Assembly (NCBI GenBank): GCA_019118345.1
Contig: DWZD01000019.1
Location: forward strand, 1 to 64,000
DNA length: 64,000 nucleotides
Source: Candidatus Desulfovibrio intestinavium
Lineage (GTDB): Bacteria > Desulfobacterota > Desulfovibrionia > Desulfovibrionales > Desulfovibrionaceae
Direction: 5' to 3'
Below, one piece after another: positions 1 to 7,692 of this stretch; the stretch's first letter is position 1; every line of letters begins with the position of its first letter. Position numbers and translations under genes: made by a program. Below the pieces are notes generated by a model. That model had not been told where the DNA came from and searched no databases. It was given only the letters and a program-made list of their open reading frames with translations.

Positions 1-219
1 GCATGATTACTATGTGACTTGTTATGTATAGCCATGTAGTCTATACCTCTTTCATTTCTGTATATCAGTTGTAATTTTCACTACTCATGAAGCGGGAGTT
101 TGCGCCGTACCGAACGCATGCGAGGAAGCCACGTAACGGAGGGACATCTTAGCTTTTTAGGACGGGGGAATCAATATAAATGCAGCTTACTGGTATACCA
201 CTCAAAAAAGAGTACTTTT

Positions 220-1013
220 ATGCTAGAGCCGCAAAATGATAATATTTACGAACTCGTTATTGATAATTCTTACTTCATTTTCATTGGCAATGATAGCTTC
301 AGCGAAGAGATAGACTATTTTAGGAAACTCAGCGTCCAGCAGCCTTTCAGCATTATCACAGATTACGATAGCCAATATTCAAAGATTGGTGCATATTATT
401 GTCGGCTGACACAAAGTCAAACAAAGATTTCTTTACTAATGACATTCTAGAACGAACAGAAAAAGTAGGCCATATTTTTATATTCTCTGACATGAGTACC
501 GATGAAGTAGCTAAAGTGACAGCAAATATATGCGAACTATCAAAAGACAAACAGACAACACTCATCATTAAGCCAAATACAATCTTAGACAAAAACACCG
601 TCATAAACATCTCCAAACATGCCAATATCACCATAGTTTCACAGATTAAAGATAAATCTTTCAATATCTTCAAGGTAGCTTACTTAGCCATTAGCCATAT
701 TCTAAACAGTCTTCGCGATACCGAAGAAGAGCATATTTTCGGAATCCTCAGCTATGGTAGTGCAAAAGGCTATCTCAGCGGCATAAAGTCATGCGTTCAA
801 GCAATCGAAGGACTAGAATCAAGCTACCGCGAAAAACTACAAGATCTCAATCTAATGATTTCCGCTGCCGATGATGTGCCATTTACAGAGGTAGGGAGTG
901 CTTTTAAATTCCCCGCAGACATACTTGGATGCAATGGCAGTATAATAACCGACACGGAAAGGAACCCGCAAAGCACAAGCCTGGATGTGCTGGCGCTTGC
1001 TTTTGCAGGCTGA
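220..1013 (+). pseudogene. FtsZ/tubulin-like protein, divergent and frameshifted
   Basis: Two overlapping reading frames together look like one FtsZ-type protein. The first (ATG at 220, stop at 448-450) has a beta-strand/loop start, FIFIGNDSFSEE, where FtsZ has its glycine-rich T1 loop, followed by FSIITDYDSQ, resembling the FtsZ segment FVAVNTDAQ. The second frame (open from about 372 to 1013) has IFIFSDMSTDEVAKVTANI in the place of the tubulin signature GGGTGTG, then a TTLIIKPN strand. It ends with DLNLMISAADDVPFTEVGSAF and LDVLALAFAG, which match the layout of the FtsZ C-terminal domain. The GTP-binding glycines are missing in both segments. A -1 shift between about 372 and 400 would join the frames, and no slippery heptamer is seen there, so decay is more likely than programmed frameshifting. 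The AT-rich composition is unlike the rest of the window and it lies next to a tRNA attachment site, which suggests it came with a mobile element. The assignment is by eye. Confidence 0.5.
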
Positions 1014-1048
1014 TTGTCTGACGTATTTTTTTCAAATTTTATGGTACG

Positions 1049-1070
1049 TATGGCGTAGCGCAGCGCCATA
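1049..1070. repeat. 7-bp inverted repeat at the element end
   Basis: TATGGCG and CGCCATA are separated by 8 bp. It lies between the FtsZ-like relic and the tRNA fragment, in the otherwise gene-free stretch 1014-1135. It could be an integrase or excisionase arm site, but nothing beyond its position supports this. Confidence 0.3.
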
Positions 1071-1135
1071 ACGCGCAGAACGTGTTGAAATCGAAAAATA
1101 AATACCCCACATTCTAGACAGTTAAAAACAAAACC

Positions 1136-1204
<69 letters not shown>

Positions 1205-1214
1205 CGAAAATCAG

Positions 1215-1245
1215 GGCAGCATGGTGAAGCCGTGCTGCCTTTTTT
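1215..1245 (+). terminator. Intrinsic terminator after tRNA-Ser fragment
   Basis: A 10-bp stem (GGCAGCATGG with CCGTGCTGCC, one G-U pair) is followed by six T. It was presumably the terminator of the original tRNA-Ser gene. Confidence 0.75.
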
Positions 1246-1256
1246 GTTGCCTGTTT

Positions 1257-1335
1257 CCGCCTTCGCGGGCAGGGGGGCGAGCCTCCCGGCAAGAGTGCAA
1301 TCAATGCCGGATTTGCCGCCTTCGCGGGCAGGGGG
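1257..1335. repeat. Two 20-bp direct repeats
   Basis: CCGCCTTCGCGGGCAGGGGG occurs at 1257-1276 and again, identically, at 1316-1335. The stretch 1246-1345 between two terminators holds no other feature. Confidence 0.6.
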
Positions 1336-1345
1336 AGATCGGCGC

Positions 1346-1382
1346 AAAAAAAACCGGGCCGGCGCAATGCGCACCGGCCCGG
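1346..1382 (-). terminator. Intrinsic terminator of the flagella-associated group
   Basis: On the minus strand, CCGGGCCGGTGCGC pairs with GCGCCGGCCCGG and a T-run follows (A-run at 1346-1353 on the plus strand). It lies 29 bp past the stop of the last gene of the leftward group. Confidence 0.8.
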
Positions 1383-1410
1383 CGACATATGCCGAGGAGG
1401 CCCGGCAGGC

Positions 1411-1734
1411 CTACTGCAGACTGAGCGCCACGGCCTGCTTGTAGCCGCGCAGGCGCATTTTCTGCTTGCGCGTGCCCTGCAGGCTGGTCAGCACGCTCTG
1501 ATGCGCTTCACGGGCAAGGGCGGTCAGTTCCCGCTGCATGTCGGCAAGCTGCAAAAGCCGCTCCCGATACGCCGCGTGTTCGGATGCCTCAAGCCTGTCC
1601 CGGGCCGCTTCCATCAGGGCCTGCCGCTGTTCGGACAGCTTCACGGCCTGATCGTAATTTCGTGTCCGCAGGGCCTCCCGTTCCAACCGGGCAAGTTGAA
1701 AGGCCCTTTCCAGAAGCTGCAATGCCTGTGACAT
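1411..1734 (-). CDS. FlgN/FliT-like flagellar export chaperone
   Basis: A small (107 aa), almost wholly helical, charged protein with heptad-like Leu/Ala spacing (start MSQALQLLERAFQLARLERE) and an Arg/Lys-rich C-terminus. Size and composition fit the FlgN/FliT class of type III export chaperones, which bind hook-associated proteins or FliD in the cytoplasm. The family match is by character rather than by a diagnostic motif. The ATG at 1734 is chosen because the helical protein starts there; an in-frame extension upstream is Arg-rich and overlaps the previous gene. It is the last gene of a leftward group and is followed by a terminator. Confidence 0.5.
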   Translation of the reverse strand: MSQALQLLERAFQLARLEREALRTRNYDQAVKLSEQRQALMEAARDRLEASEHAAYRERLLQLADMQRELTALAREAHQSVLTSLQGTRKQKMRLRGYKQAVALSLQ

Positions 1735-1780
1735 GGCTCTGCCCCCGTGTGACGGAAACGCGCGTCCGCCGGACGCCCGT

Positions 1781-2386
1781 CTAATCCTTCTGCGCCTGCA
1801 TGGCCGCGTGCACTTGCTTGCTGGCATCGCGCCACGCTTCGCAGAGCGGAGCGAATTCGTATTCCAGCAGGTCGGCCAGCAGGATCCAGTCTTCCCCTTC
1901 CATGACCTCATTCATTTCCGAGACCAGCTCGGCAAACTTGTCGCCCTGGAGGTTCAGGCTGATGTCGCCGGCAGTCTTGAGGTACTGCGTGCGCAGCAGG
2001 TTCAGCATGCTCAGGAAGTCGCGGATGACCTCCACGAGATCCTGCAGAAGGTCAAGGGCATCGGCATTGGTGCCCTCGCGGAACAGGCGGGCAATCTCGT
2101 GCGCGGCCTTTTTCATCATGACGGCGACCTTTTCCATTTCTCCGGCAATGGCCAGCGCCATTTCTGAGGCTTCGATGGAACGGACTTCCACGGAATTGAT
2201 GGAGGCGGTGGAAATATCTTCGGCCTGATGCGGGTAAATTTCGGAAAACAGCTCGTTGTTCACCAGCACGTCGGTGACCACACGGCTTTCCATGCCTTCC
2301 TCTTCCATGACGTCCACAAGGATTTCCTCAAGGTTGGCAAAGTTGGAAATTTCCTTGCCGCTGTTGCGGCCGTCGACAATGATCAT
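1781..2386 (-). CDS. Conserved hypothetical protein, flagella-associated context
   Basis: A 201-aa acidic protein starting MIIVDGRNSGKEISNFANLEEIL, with no signal peptide or membrane segment. A strong AGGAGG site lies 5-6 bases before the ATG at 2386, which fixes the start. The N-terminal third looks alpha/beta; the rest (from about residue 70) is helical and coiled-coil-like (EMEKVAVMMKKAAHEIARLF, FLSMLNLLRTQYLKTA). I do not recognise a named family. It sits 46 bp upstream of the FlgN/FliT-like gene, probably in the same transcript, so a role in flagellar assembly or its control is a guess from context only. Confidence 0.6.
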   Translation of the reverse strand: MIIVDGRNSGKEISNFANLEEILVDVMEEEGMESRVVTDVLVNNELFSEIYPHQAEDISTASINSVEVRSIEASEMALAIAGEMEKVAVMMKKAAHEIARLFREGTNADALDLLQDLVEVIRDFLSMLNLLRTQYLKTAGDISLNLQGDKFAELVSEMNEVMEGEDWILLADLLEYEFAPLCEAWRDASKQVHAAMQAQKD

Positions 2387-2497
2387 AAAACCTCCTCGCA
2401 TCAGCGAACCACGGCATCCCCGCCCGAAGGCAAGCATGCCGGCAAAAATTTCCCACCGCAGGGAGTTGTGTCACGTTACAGCAAAAAATATGCCTTT

Positions 2498-4147
2498 TCA
2501 AGCGGCAAACAGCTGGCCAAGCCGGCGGATTTGCACGGCCAGATCCTCGCAGAAAGCGGCCAGCCCCTCCAGATCGCCCCCCCGGGCCTGCCGGATTTCC
2601 CGCCAGAAATAGGCCAGCGACGTCAGTTGCTCGCTGCCTTCCAGCACGCGCTGCAACTGGTCGCAGGAACGCAGGAGAAGCTGCCCCATGCGGGGATGTC
2701 CGGGAGCCAGCCGGCAGAGTTCCGGCAGACGGGCCGCAAGGGCCTGCGCTTCCGTCAGGGGGGGACGCACGCTTTCCGCCAGTGCGGATGTCCGGCAGGC
2801 GGCCCGCACCGCTTCCGGCAATCCGGCAAGGAGATCTTCCTGCCCCGGCCCGCTGTCCAGCGCGTCCAGCAATTGCCGCCAGAAGGGGCGCTGCACCCGC
2901 AGCCAGAGGCTGCGATCCTCGAGCGCATGTCCGCTCAGGCAGACCAGATCGGCCAAACCGCCGGCATCGCGCACGGTTCGCCAGACGCGCGCCGTCCGCC
3001 GCAGCTCGCCGTCCACGCCGTCTTCCCAGCGCCCGCTCTCCAGCCGGGCCAGAGCCAGCCGCAGGACGCCGGCTGCGCCAATGCGGGTGCGGCAGGCGCC
3101 GTCGTGGGGGCAGGCCCGCCGGAAGCCGCAGGGATGACAGGGCAGGGCCGGTTCCAGACAACAGCAGTCCGGCAGATAGGGGCCGGTATCCCAGGGTTGC
3201 GCCGTGGCCAGAAAAAGGGCCAGCGACGGCACGCCCAAACCGGCTGCCAGATGCATCGTTCCGGTATCATTGGTGATGAGCAAACGCAGGCGGGACACCA
3301 GGGCCGCCAGCACCGGCAGGGAGGTGGCCCCGACGGCATCCACGAAGGGCGCGCGCGCCCGCGCGGCATAGGCCCGGGCCAGAGGCTGTTCGGCCCTGCT
3401 GCCCAGCAGGACGGGGCAGAGTCCGGAAGCCTGCCACAAGCCGTCCCCCACTTCGGCAAAACAATCTTCCGGCCATTGGCGTTGCGAATGGCTGGCGCCC
3501 AGCTGCAGCCCGACGAAGCCCGCGCAGCCCGGCGGAGCGGCGGCAAGCAGGCCTTGCGCCTCGTCCAGCGCCTTGTCCGAAGGCGCCTGCAGACGGCCCC
3601 CGGTCTCCGTCAGGGGCGGCAGGCTGCCGCCTGCCAGCGCGCGCAGGGCCGGACGGGCGGCCATGCGAAACATGTCCTGCATATTGAAGGGAGCATTGCC
3701 CCGTTGCAGGGTGGAGCCGCAGAGATAGGCGGCCCATGCGCCCCGGCAGAAGCCGTAGCCGGCGGGATCAAGGGCGAAACCCGTCACCGCCTCCGGGGCA
3801 GGGGCCAGCAGGGAGGCCAGCAGACGCGCGGGCAGGGTCGCCGTCAGATTGACGACATGGCGCGGCGCGGCTTCCCGCCGGATGCGCTCCACCCATTCCA
3901 GCAGCAGGGCCGGCGCCTCGTGCCAGCATTTTCCCGGCCCCTTGCCGTCGAGCCGGCGCAGCAGCTCGCCGCCCGGCAAGGCCCAGCTCCCGGCAAGGTG
4001 CCGCAGCAGGGGCAGGGCCGGAGCAAAATTGTCCAGACAGAGAATGCCCGCCCGCAGACCGGCCCGCCGGCAATCTTCCAGCAGGGCCTGGCTTTGCAGC
4101 AGGTCTCCGAAACGGGTAAGGTTGAGCAGAAGGATGTCGATAGCCAT
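2498..4147 (-). CDS. Glycosyltransferase family 9 (heptosyltransferase-like)
   Basis: About 549 aa. The N-terminus MAIDILLLNLTRFGDLLQS is the typical GT9 opening (a strand, then the R-x-G-D loop). About residues 300-340 carry RLLITNDTGTMHLAAGLGVPSLALF, the signature ADP-heptose-binding segment of GT9 enzymes. A further 200 helical residues follow, longer than the usual 340-380 aa heptosyltransferase. Known GT9 enzymes transfer heptose from ADP-heptose to the lipopolysaccharide core in the cytoplasm. The neighbours here are flagella-associated, so the acceptor could instead be flagellin, as seen for Maf-like or GT9 enzymes elsewhere; that is inference. The ATG at 4147 is preferred to one at 4168 because the family fold begins there. 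Confidence 0.8.
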   Translation of the reverse strand: MAIDILLLNLTRFGDLLQSQALLEDCRRAGLRAGILCLDNFAPALPLLRHLAGSWALPGGELLRRLDGKGPGKCWHEAPALLLEWVERIRREAAPRHVVNLTATLPARLLASLLAPAPEAVTGFALDPAGYGFCRGAWAAYLCGSTLQRGNAPFNMQDMFRMAARPALRALAGGSLPPLTETGGRLQAPSDKALDEAQGLLAAAPPGCAGFVGLQLGASHSQRQWPEDCFAEVGDGLWQASGLCPVLLGSRAEQPLARAYAARARAPFVDAVGATSLPVLAALVSRLRLLITNDTGTMHLAAGLGVPSLALFLATAQPWDTGPYLPDCCCLEPALPCHPCGFRRACPHDGACRTRIGAAGVLRLALARLESGRWEDGVDGELRRTARVWRTVRDAGGLADLVCLSGHALEDRSLWLRVQRPFWRQLLDALDSGPGQEDLLAGLPEAVRAACRTSALAESVRPPLTEAQALAARLPELCRLAPGHPRMGQLLLRSCDQLQRVLEGSEQLTSLAYFWREIRQARGGDLEGLAAFCEDLAVQIRRLGQLFAA

Positions 4148-4248
4148 GTGCGCGGAACGGACAGTCACGGAAGCCGACGGGGTGCGGCGGACGCCGCTCG
4201 CCGCCTGCCGTCAGCGGAAGCAGGCGGGGACGCGTCCGGCGCGTCGGC

Positions 4249-5523
4249 CTAGGCCGTGCGGGAGCGGGTTCCCTCCAGCATGTTCAGGGCCAGCGATTCT
4301 TCCTCCCGGAAGCGGTTGTGGACGGACTGCTGAATATCGGCGCTGTGCCCGCCAAACTGGCCGGAACGAATGTCATAGACCCGGGAAATGAGGTTGCGCT
4401 CGTACGTCCTGCCGCTGCCGCTGCTGGTGGCGTCGGCCTGTTCAAAGATGCGCACCGCCCCGCGCGCGCCATGCTGCACCGCCGTGCTCCAGATGACTTC
4501 GCGCATGATGGGCGACAGCTCGTCCAGATTCAGGCGCGTGCGCTCCGTGATTCCCGCCACGGCGGGATCATAGTGGCTTTCGCGGATGAAGGATTCCTGC
4601 AGCTTGCCGAAGCGTTCGGGCTGCTCGCTCGCAATGTCGCGCCAGGTATCGGGCATGGCGCCCTGCCGGCTGCCGGTATTGGCCGGGCCGGCATCGCGCA
4701 GCCGCCGGGAGATGTCCGGGGCCTCATTGTCCAGAAAGGACAGAAAGGCGTCCATGGTGCCCACGCGGGAGGCAATCTGGTATTTGCCGTAGGACGTGCC
4801 GCCCTTGCTGTCATAGCCGATGGCCGAAATGCCCGCCTTGCCGGACTCGAAGCGCGCCGACAGCGAGCCGATTTCCTCGCCGCCCCGCTGCGCGCCCTCG
4901 CCGCGCCGCTGCCGCGCGGAACGGCGTCGTGCCCGCGCCGCCGCCGCATCCGAGGCATTGTGCGTGCGTACATAATCGTCATGACTCAGGGCGCGGATGA
5001 CGTTCTGATCGCGCATGGAGAGGCTCAGGCCCGGCAACTGCCGCGCCACATTGAAATTCCGCGCACTGGACAGGGGGGAGTCGTCGCTGACGCCCATGCC
5101 TTCCATCAGCCCTTCCAGCGCCTGGGTGCGCTTGATGTCCTGCGAGGCTTCGGAGAACAGCCGCCCCTGCATGACCTCGCTGGGACTGCGCCCGGCCATG
5201 ACCGCCCGCTGGAACACGGCAACGCCCCGACCATGCAGCGGCATGCCCGGCACCTCGGGCCGCGGCGCGCGCGCCTCAGCGCCCTCTTCCGCCGGGGTCG
5301 CCGCAGGCGCGCCGGCCCGGGGAGACTCCCCGCCCGGGGCGCCGTCCGCCTTGCCCCCTTCCCCCGCCGCGCCGGCAGACGCCCGAACGGCGTCCGTCCG
5401 CGCCGTTTCCTTGCCGAGCAGGGCGGCAAAGCCCTCCCCGTCTTCCGGCTTACGGTTTTGCGGCACGGAAAGTGTGGCCTGCCGCTCCAGGGGCGGTTGG
5501 ATATGGGGCAATGAATTTGTCAT
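4249..5523 (-). CDS. Muramidase-like protein with long disordered N-terminus
   Basis: A 424-aa protein. Residues 1-110 are Ala/Pro/Gly/Glu-rich and look disordered, like a secreted hook-length or rod-associated protein. About residues 215-420 hold a compact domain with RFESGKAGISAIGYDSKGG, then TSYGKYQI. The Glu, the Ser-Tyr-Gly and the Tyr-Gln-Ile positions are those of lysozyme-like and lytic transglycosylase folds (as in VgrG-associated and phage tail lysozymes). There is no N-terminal signal peptide, so export through the flagellar apparatus is possible. It heads the leftward flagella-associated group. The start at 5523 follows a GGAGGG site that is buried in a 12-bp hairpin. A role in opening peptidoglycan for the flagellar rod is an inference. 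Confidence 0.6.
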   Translation of the reverse strand: MTNSLPHIQPPLERQATLSVPQNRKPEDGEGFAALLGKETARTDAVRASAGAAGEGGKADGAPGGESPRAGAPAATPAEEGAEARAPRPEVPGMPLHGRGVAVFQRAVMAGRSPSEVMQGRLFSEASQDIKRTQALEGLMEGMGVSDDSPLSSARNFNVARQLPGLSLSMRDQNVIRALSHDDYVRTHNASDAAAARARRRSARQRRGEGAQRGGEEIGSLSARFESGKAGISAIGYDSKGGTSYGKYQIASRVGTMDAFLSFLDNEAPDISRRLRDAGPANTGSRQGAMPDTWRDIASEQPERFGKLQESFIRESHYDPAVAGITERTRLNLDELSPIMREVIWSTAVQHGARGAVRIFEQADATSSGSGRTYERNLISRVYDIRSGQFGGHSADIQQSVHNRFREEESLALNMLEGTRSRTA

Positions 5524-5528
5524 GCAAT

Positions 5529-5575
5529 CCCTCCATGCAGGGCAGCGCGTTTCTGACAGGCTTCCCTGCATGGAG
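5529..5575 (-). promoter_or_regulatory. Hairpin that buries the ribosome-binding site
   Basis: CTCCATGCAGGG (5564-5575 on the minus strand) pairs perfectly over 12 bp with CCCTGCATGGAG (5531-5542), and AGC/GCT can extend the stem past one mismatch. The 3' arm contains the GGAG of the Shine-Dalgarno sequence (5529-5534) for the gene starting at 5523. In the folded mRNA, translation initiation would be blocked. A regulator or temperature change could open it; this is inference. Confidence 0.55.
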
Positions 5576-5716
5576 AACATTAGCAAAAAATGTGCGAGAA
5601 CAAATTTTCTTACGGATTACACCATATTGAAAATAAAAACGCGCCGGATTGCCGCAGAAGGAAACGACGGAAGAACACCGGCGTCAAGAAGCTGACGACG
5701 CGTGCCCGCCGGGAGA

Positions 5717-6391
5717 CTATTTTCCGTCCGCGCCCTTCGTCTTCGCGCCCGCCGGCGCAGCGGCCGCGGCATGGGGATCGGCTGTTTCCGCCGCATGGTG
5801 CAGGACAGGAACGCAGATTTCCGCCGCCAGCCGCCTGCCCACATCCGCGGGCAGCCCCCTGTCGGCATCAAGGGTCTTGCGGGCCTGCAGGCCCAGCCGC
5901 ATCTGGCTGTTGGCCACGGCCTGCCGGTTGGAAATGCTCTGCAGGGCCTGTTTCTTGCCCGCGCGCGGCACACGACGCAGCACCAGCAGGGCGTCGGCCA
6001 CCAGCGAAGTATGGCCTTCGCCCGACAGATGAACCGGCGCGCCGTAGCCGGCGTCCACACTCTGCCGCAGGGCTTCGGTGCTCGAAGGATCACAGGCAAG
6101 GACGGAAATCTGCAGGATATAGCCCGCCTGACTGGGATTGCCGGTCAGCTCGATGCCGTGGCTGCGCAGCCGGCTTGCGATCTCGCCGTGCAGATTGCCC
6201 ACGAGGGCGGTGCTGTCGCGCACATTGACGTAGGCCACATCCGTGATGTCCGTCCCGGCCTCATCGAGTTTGCCGTGGCGGTAAACATCCAGATCGCCGG
6301 CCTGTTGGGACGACGGCTTCACGCAGCCGCCGGCAAGGGGCAGCAGGCAGGCAAGGAGCAGCAGGACAAGGGCATTCCGAAACTGTTTCAT
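5717..6391 (-). CDS. TraT-like lipoprotein 1 (lacks the Gly-rich hairpin)
   Basis: A 224-aa lipoprotein with signal peptide and lipobox LAGGC (Cys about residue 22). The core VAYVNVRDSTALVGNLHGEIASRLRSHGIELTGNP, followed by AGYILQISVL, matches the TraT layout: a V-x-V-x-[DN] strand, a helix, then a D/P-A-x-Y-x-[IL]-Q strand. The block GYGAPVHLSGEGHTSLVADALLVL aligns with the region after the Gly-rich membrane segment of TraT, but the usual GAxxGAxxG stretch is missing. TraT proteins are outer-membrane lipoproteins known for surface exclusion and serum resistance. The C-terminus is Ala/Pro-rich and probably flexible. No clear Shine-Dalgarno is visible before either candidate ATG (6391, 6397). 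It is about 540 bp from the next array member and may be separately transcribed. Confidence 0.6.
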   Translation of the reverse strand: MKQFRNALVLLLLACLLPLAGGCVKPSSQQAGDLDVYRHGKLDEAGTDITDVAYVNVRDSTALVGNLHGEIASRLRSHGIELTGNPSQAGYILQISVLACDPSSTEALRQSVDAGYGAPVHLSGEGHTSLVADALLVLRRVPRAGKKQALQSISNRQAVANSQMRLGLQARKTLDADRGLPADVGRRLAAEICVPVLHHAAETADPHAAAAAPAGAKTKGADGK

Positions 6392-6936
6392 CTGCATATC
6401 CGTTTGGTATGGCGCATCCCCGACGTCAGGGTCGGACAGCGTCAGCGCCCGACCGGCACATTGGGCGAGTTTTTTTGCGGAACGACCGCGGCCATGCATC
6501 GGTCAGGCAGGGGATCGTTTTTGCAGGCGGAGCTGCGCCGCATGTTTTGGGGCACGCCGCCGCGCTCGCGTCCGGCTGAGACGTGGATGCCCATGCGCGA
6601 CCGGGGCGAAACTTCGCCGCCATGCGCAGCCCCCGAGCCTCAGGCAGCCTCATGGGCGATGCGGAAGGCCGGATGGGCCTGCGCCTCCTCCGGCCCATCC
6701 GGCAGGAAGATGTCCGCATGCCTTGCGGGGGCCGGCAAAACGGCCCTTTGATGCAAGCCCGGGATGTTCCGGCAGAGGAGGCAACGGAACCACGCCGCCG
6801 CACGCCGAAGCAAAAAGAGCGGCGCATCAACCTGCCCTCTCAGGGTTCCTTCATGCTATACCCGAAGCGGGCATCGCCTGTCCACCGTTCCGGGCGCGGG
6901 GCAAGGGCGAGCGCGCGGCAGCCGCGGATCCTGCCG
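6392..6936. other. Gene-free stretch inside the TraT-like array
   Basis: No reading frame here has believable protein composition; the open frames on both strands are Arg/Pro-rich shadows. The only structure seen is a perfect 12-bp inverted repeat at 6668-6679 and 6692-6703 (GCCGGATGGGCC and its complement, 12-bp loop). It has no T-run, so it is not a clear terminator. The stretch could be the remains of a deleted array member, but no recognisable fragment is left. Confidence 0.5.
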
Positions 6937-7647
6937 TCATGACGAGGACGGCTCGGCTTGCAAGGCCTCGCAGATGCGCTCAGCCAGTTTTTCATACAGG
7001 ACGGGCAAGGCCTTTTCCCGCTCCATCTTGCCGGAATTGACAAGGAGGATCTTTTCCTCACCCGGCGTTTCGCCGTGCCCGATGCTCACGCTTGCCCGCA
7101 TGCTCCATGTGGGCTGGGGAAAAAAGTCCCGCACCATGAGGACGGCTCCACCGGGGATGGCCAGCACAACGGCGATTATGCCCTTGACGGGCGTGTCGAG
7201 AATGCTGTCGCCGCCACCGCCGCTGCGACTGCCGCCGCCGGACAGGCTGGCGCTGCCGAAGCCGCCCCTGAAGCCGGAAAGATTGAGATCCATGAAGCCC
7301 TTTGCCACCTCATACGGGCGCAACAGGGTATCGCCGGAAAGGGGGCGGCAGGATACCACGAAAAAATCCTCTTCCTTCACCCGGATCACGACGGCATCGG
7401 GGCGGGCATCGACCAGCCCCGTCAAGTCGTTGTCCCGCAATTCCCGATCAAGGACGGCGCGGAATTCCCCCTCGTCAAGATGCTCTCCCGTGAAATCCAG
7501 GCAAAAGATCTCTTCTCGCTTCACGGTCAGCGGTGTCACTTCCCCCTTGTCCAGCCGGCCGGCGCAGCCCGTACAGCACAGCAGGCCCGCCAGCAGCAGG
7601 CAGGCTGTCCGTTTGCCGAGGGATTTCATGCGGGCGCGGCGGGGCAT
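6937..7647 (-). CDS. TraT-like lipoprotein 2
   Basis: A 236-aa lipoprotein: basic N-terminus, hydrophobic segment CLLLAGLLCC and lipobox CTGC. It shares the paralogue plan: a [G/S]-x-[LV]-T-P-L linker after the Cys, an IFCLDFTGEHLDEGEFRAVL strand-helix, an AVVIRVKEEDFF strand, then a Gly/Ser-rich stretch (SGFRGGFGSASLSGGGSRSGGGG) and a hydrophobic segment GIIAVVLAIPGGAVLMV. A WSMRASVSIGHGE strand and a final helix (LYEKLAERICEAL) follow. The TraT character is weaker than in members 4-6, and it is the most diverged of the set. The ATG at 7647 has GGGAG 9 bases upstream; 7629 is an alternative start. It is transcribed with its neighbours (45 bp to the next gene upstream). Confidence 0.6.
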   Translation of the reverse strand: MPRRARMKSLGKRTACLLLAGLLCCTGCAGRLDKGEVTPLTVKREEIFCLDFTGEHLDEGEFRAVLDRELRDNDLTGLVDARPDAVVIRVKEEDFFVVSCRPLSGDTLLRPYEVAKGFMDLNLSGFRGGFGSASLSGGGSRSGGGGDSILDTPVKGIIAVVLAIPGGAVLMVRDFFPQPTWSMRASVSIGHGETPGEEKILLVNSGKMEREKALPVLYEKLAERICEALQAEPSSS

Positions 7648-7692
7648 CGGCAATTCTCCCAAAACTGACGGCATGCTGTCCCGACCTCGACA

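Noticed and set aside
372-450. Programmed -1 ribosomal frameshift in the FtsZ-like gene
   Set aside because: No X-XXY-YYZ slippery heptamer or stem follows in the overlap; a simple indel is more likely.
1257-1335. CRISPR-like repeat
   Set aside because: Only two copies of a 20-bp direct repeat; no array, no spacers of uniform size and no cas genes.
6426-6942. Possible genes on either strand in the gap between TraT-like members 1 and 2
   Set aside because: Translations are Arg/Pro/Ser-rich with no ribosome site and no resemblance to the array.
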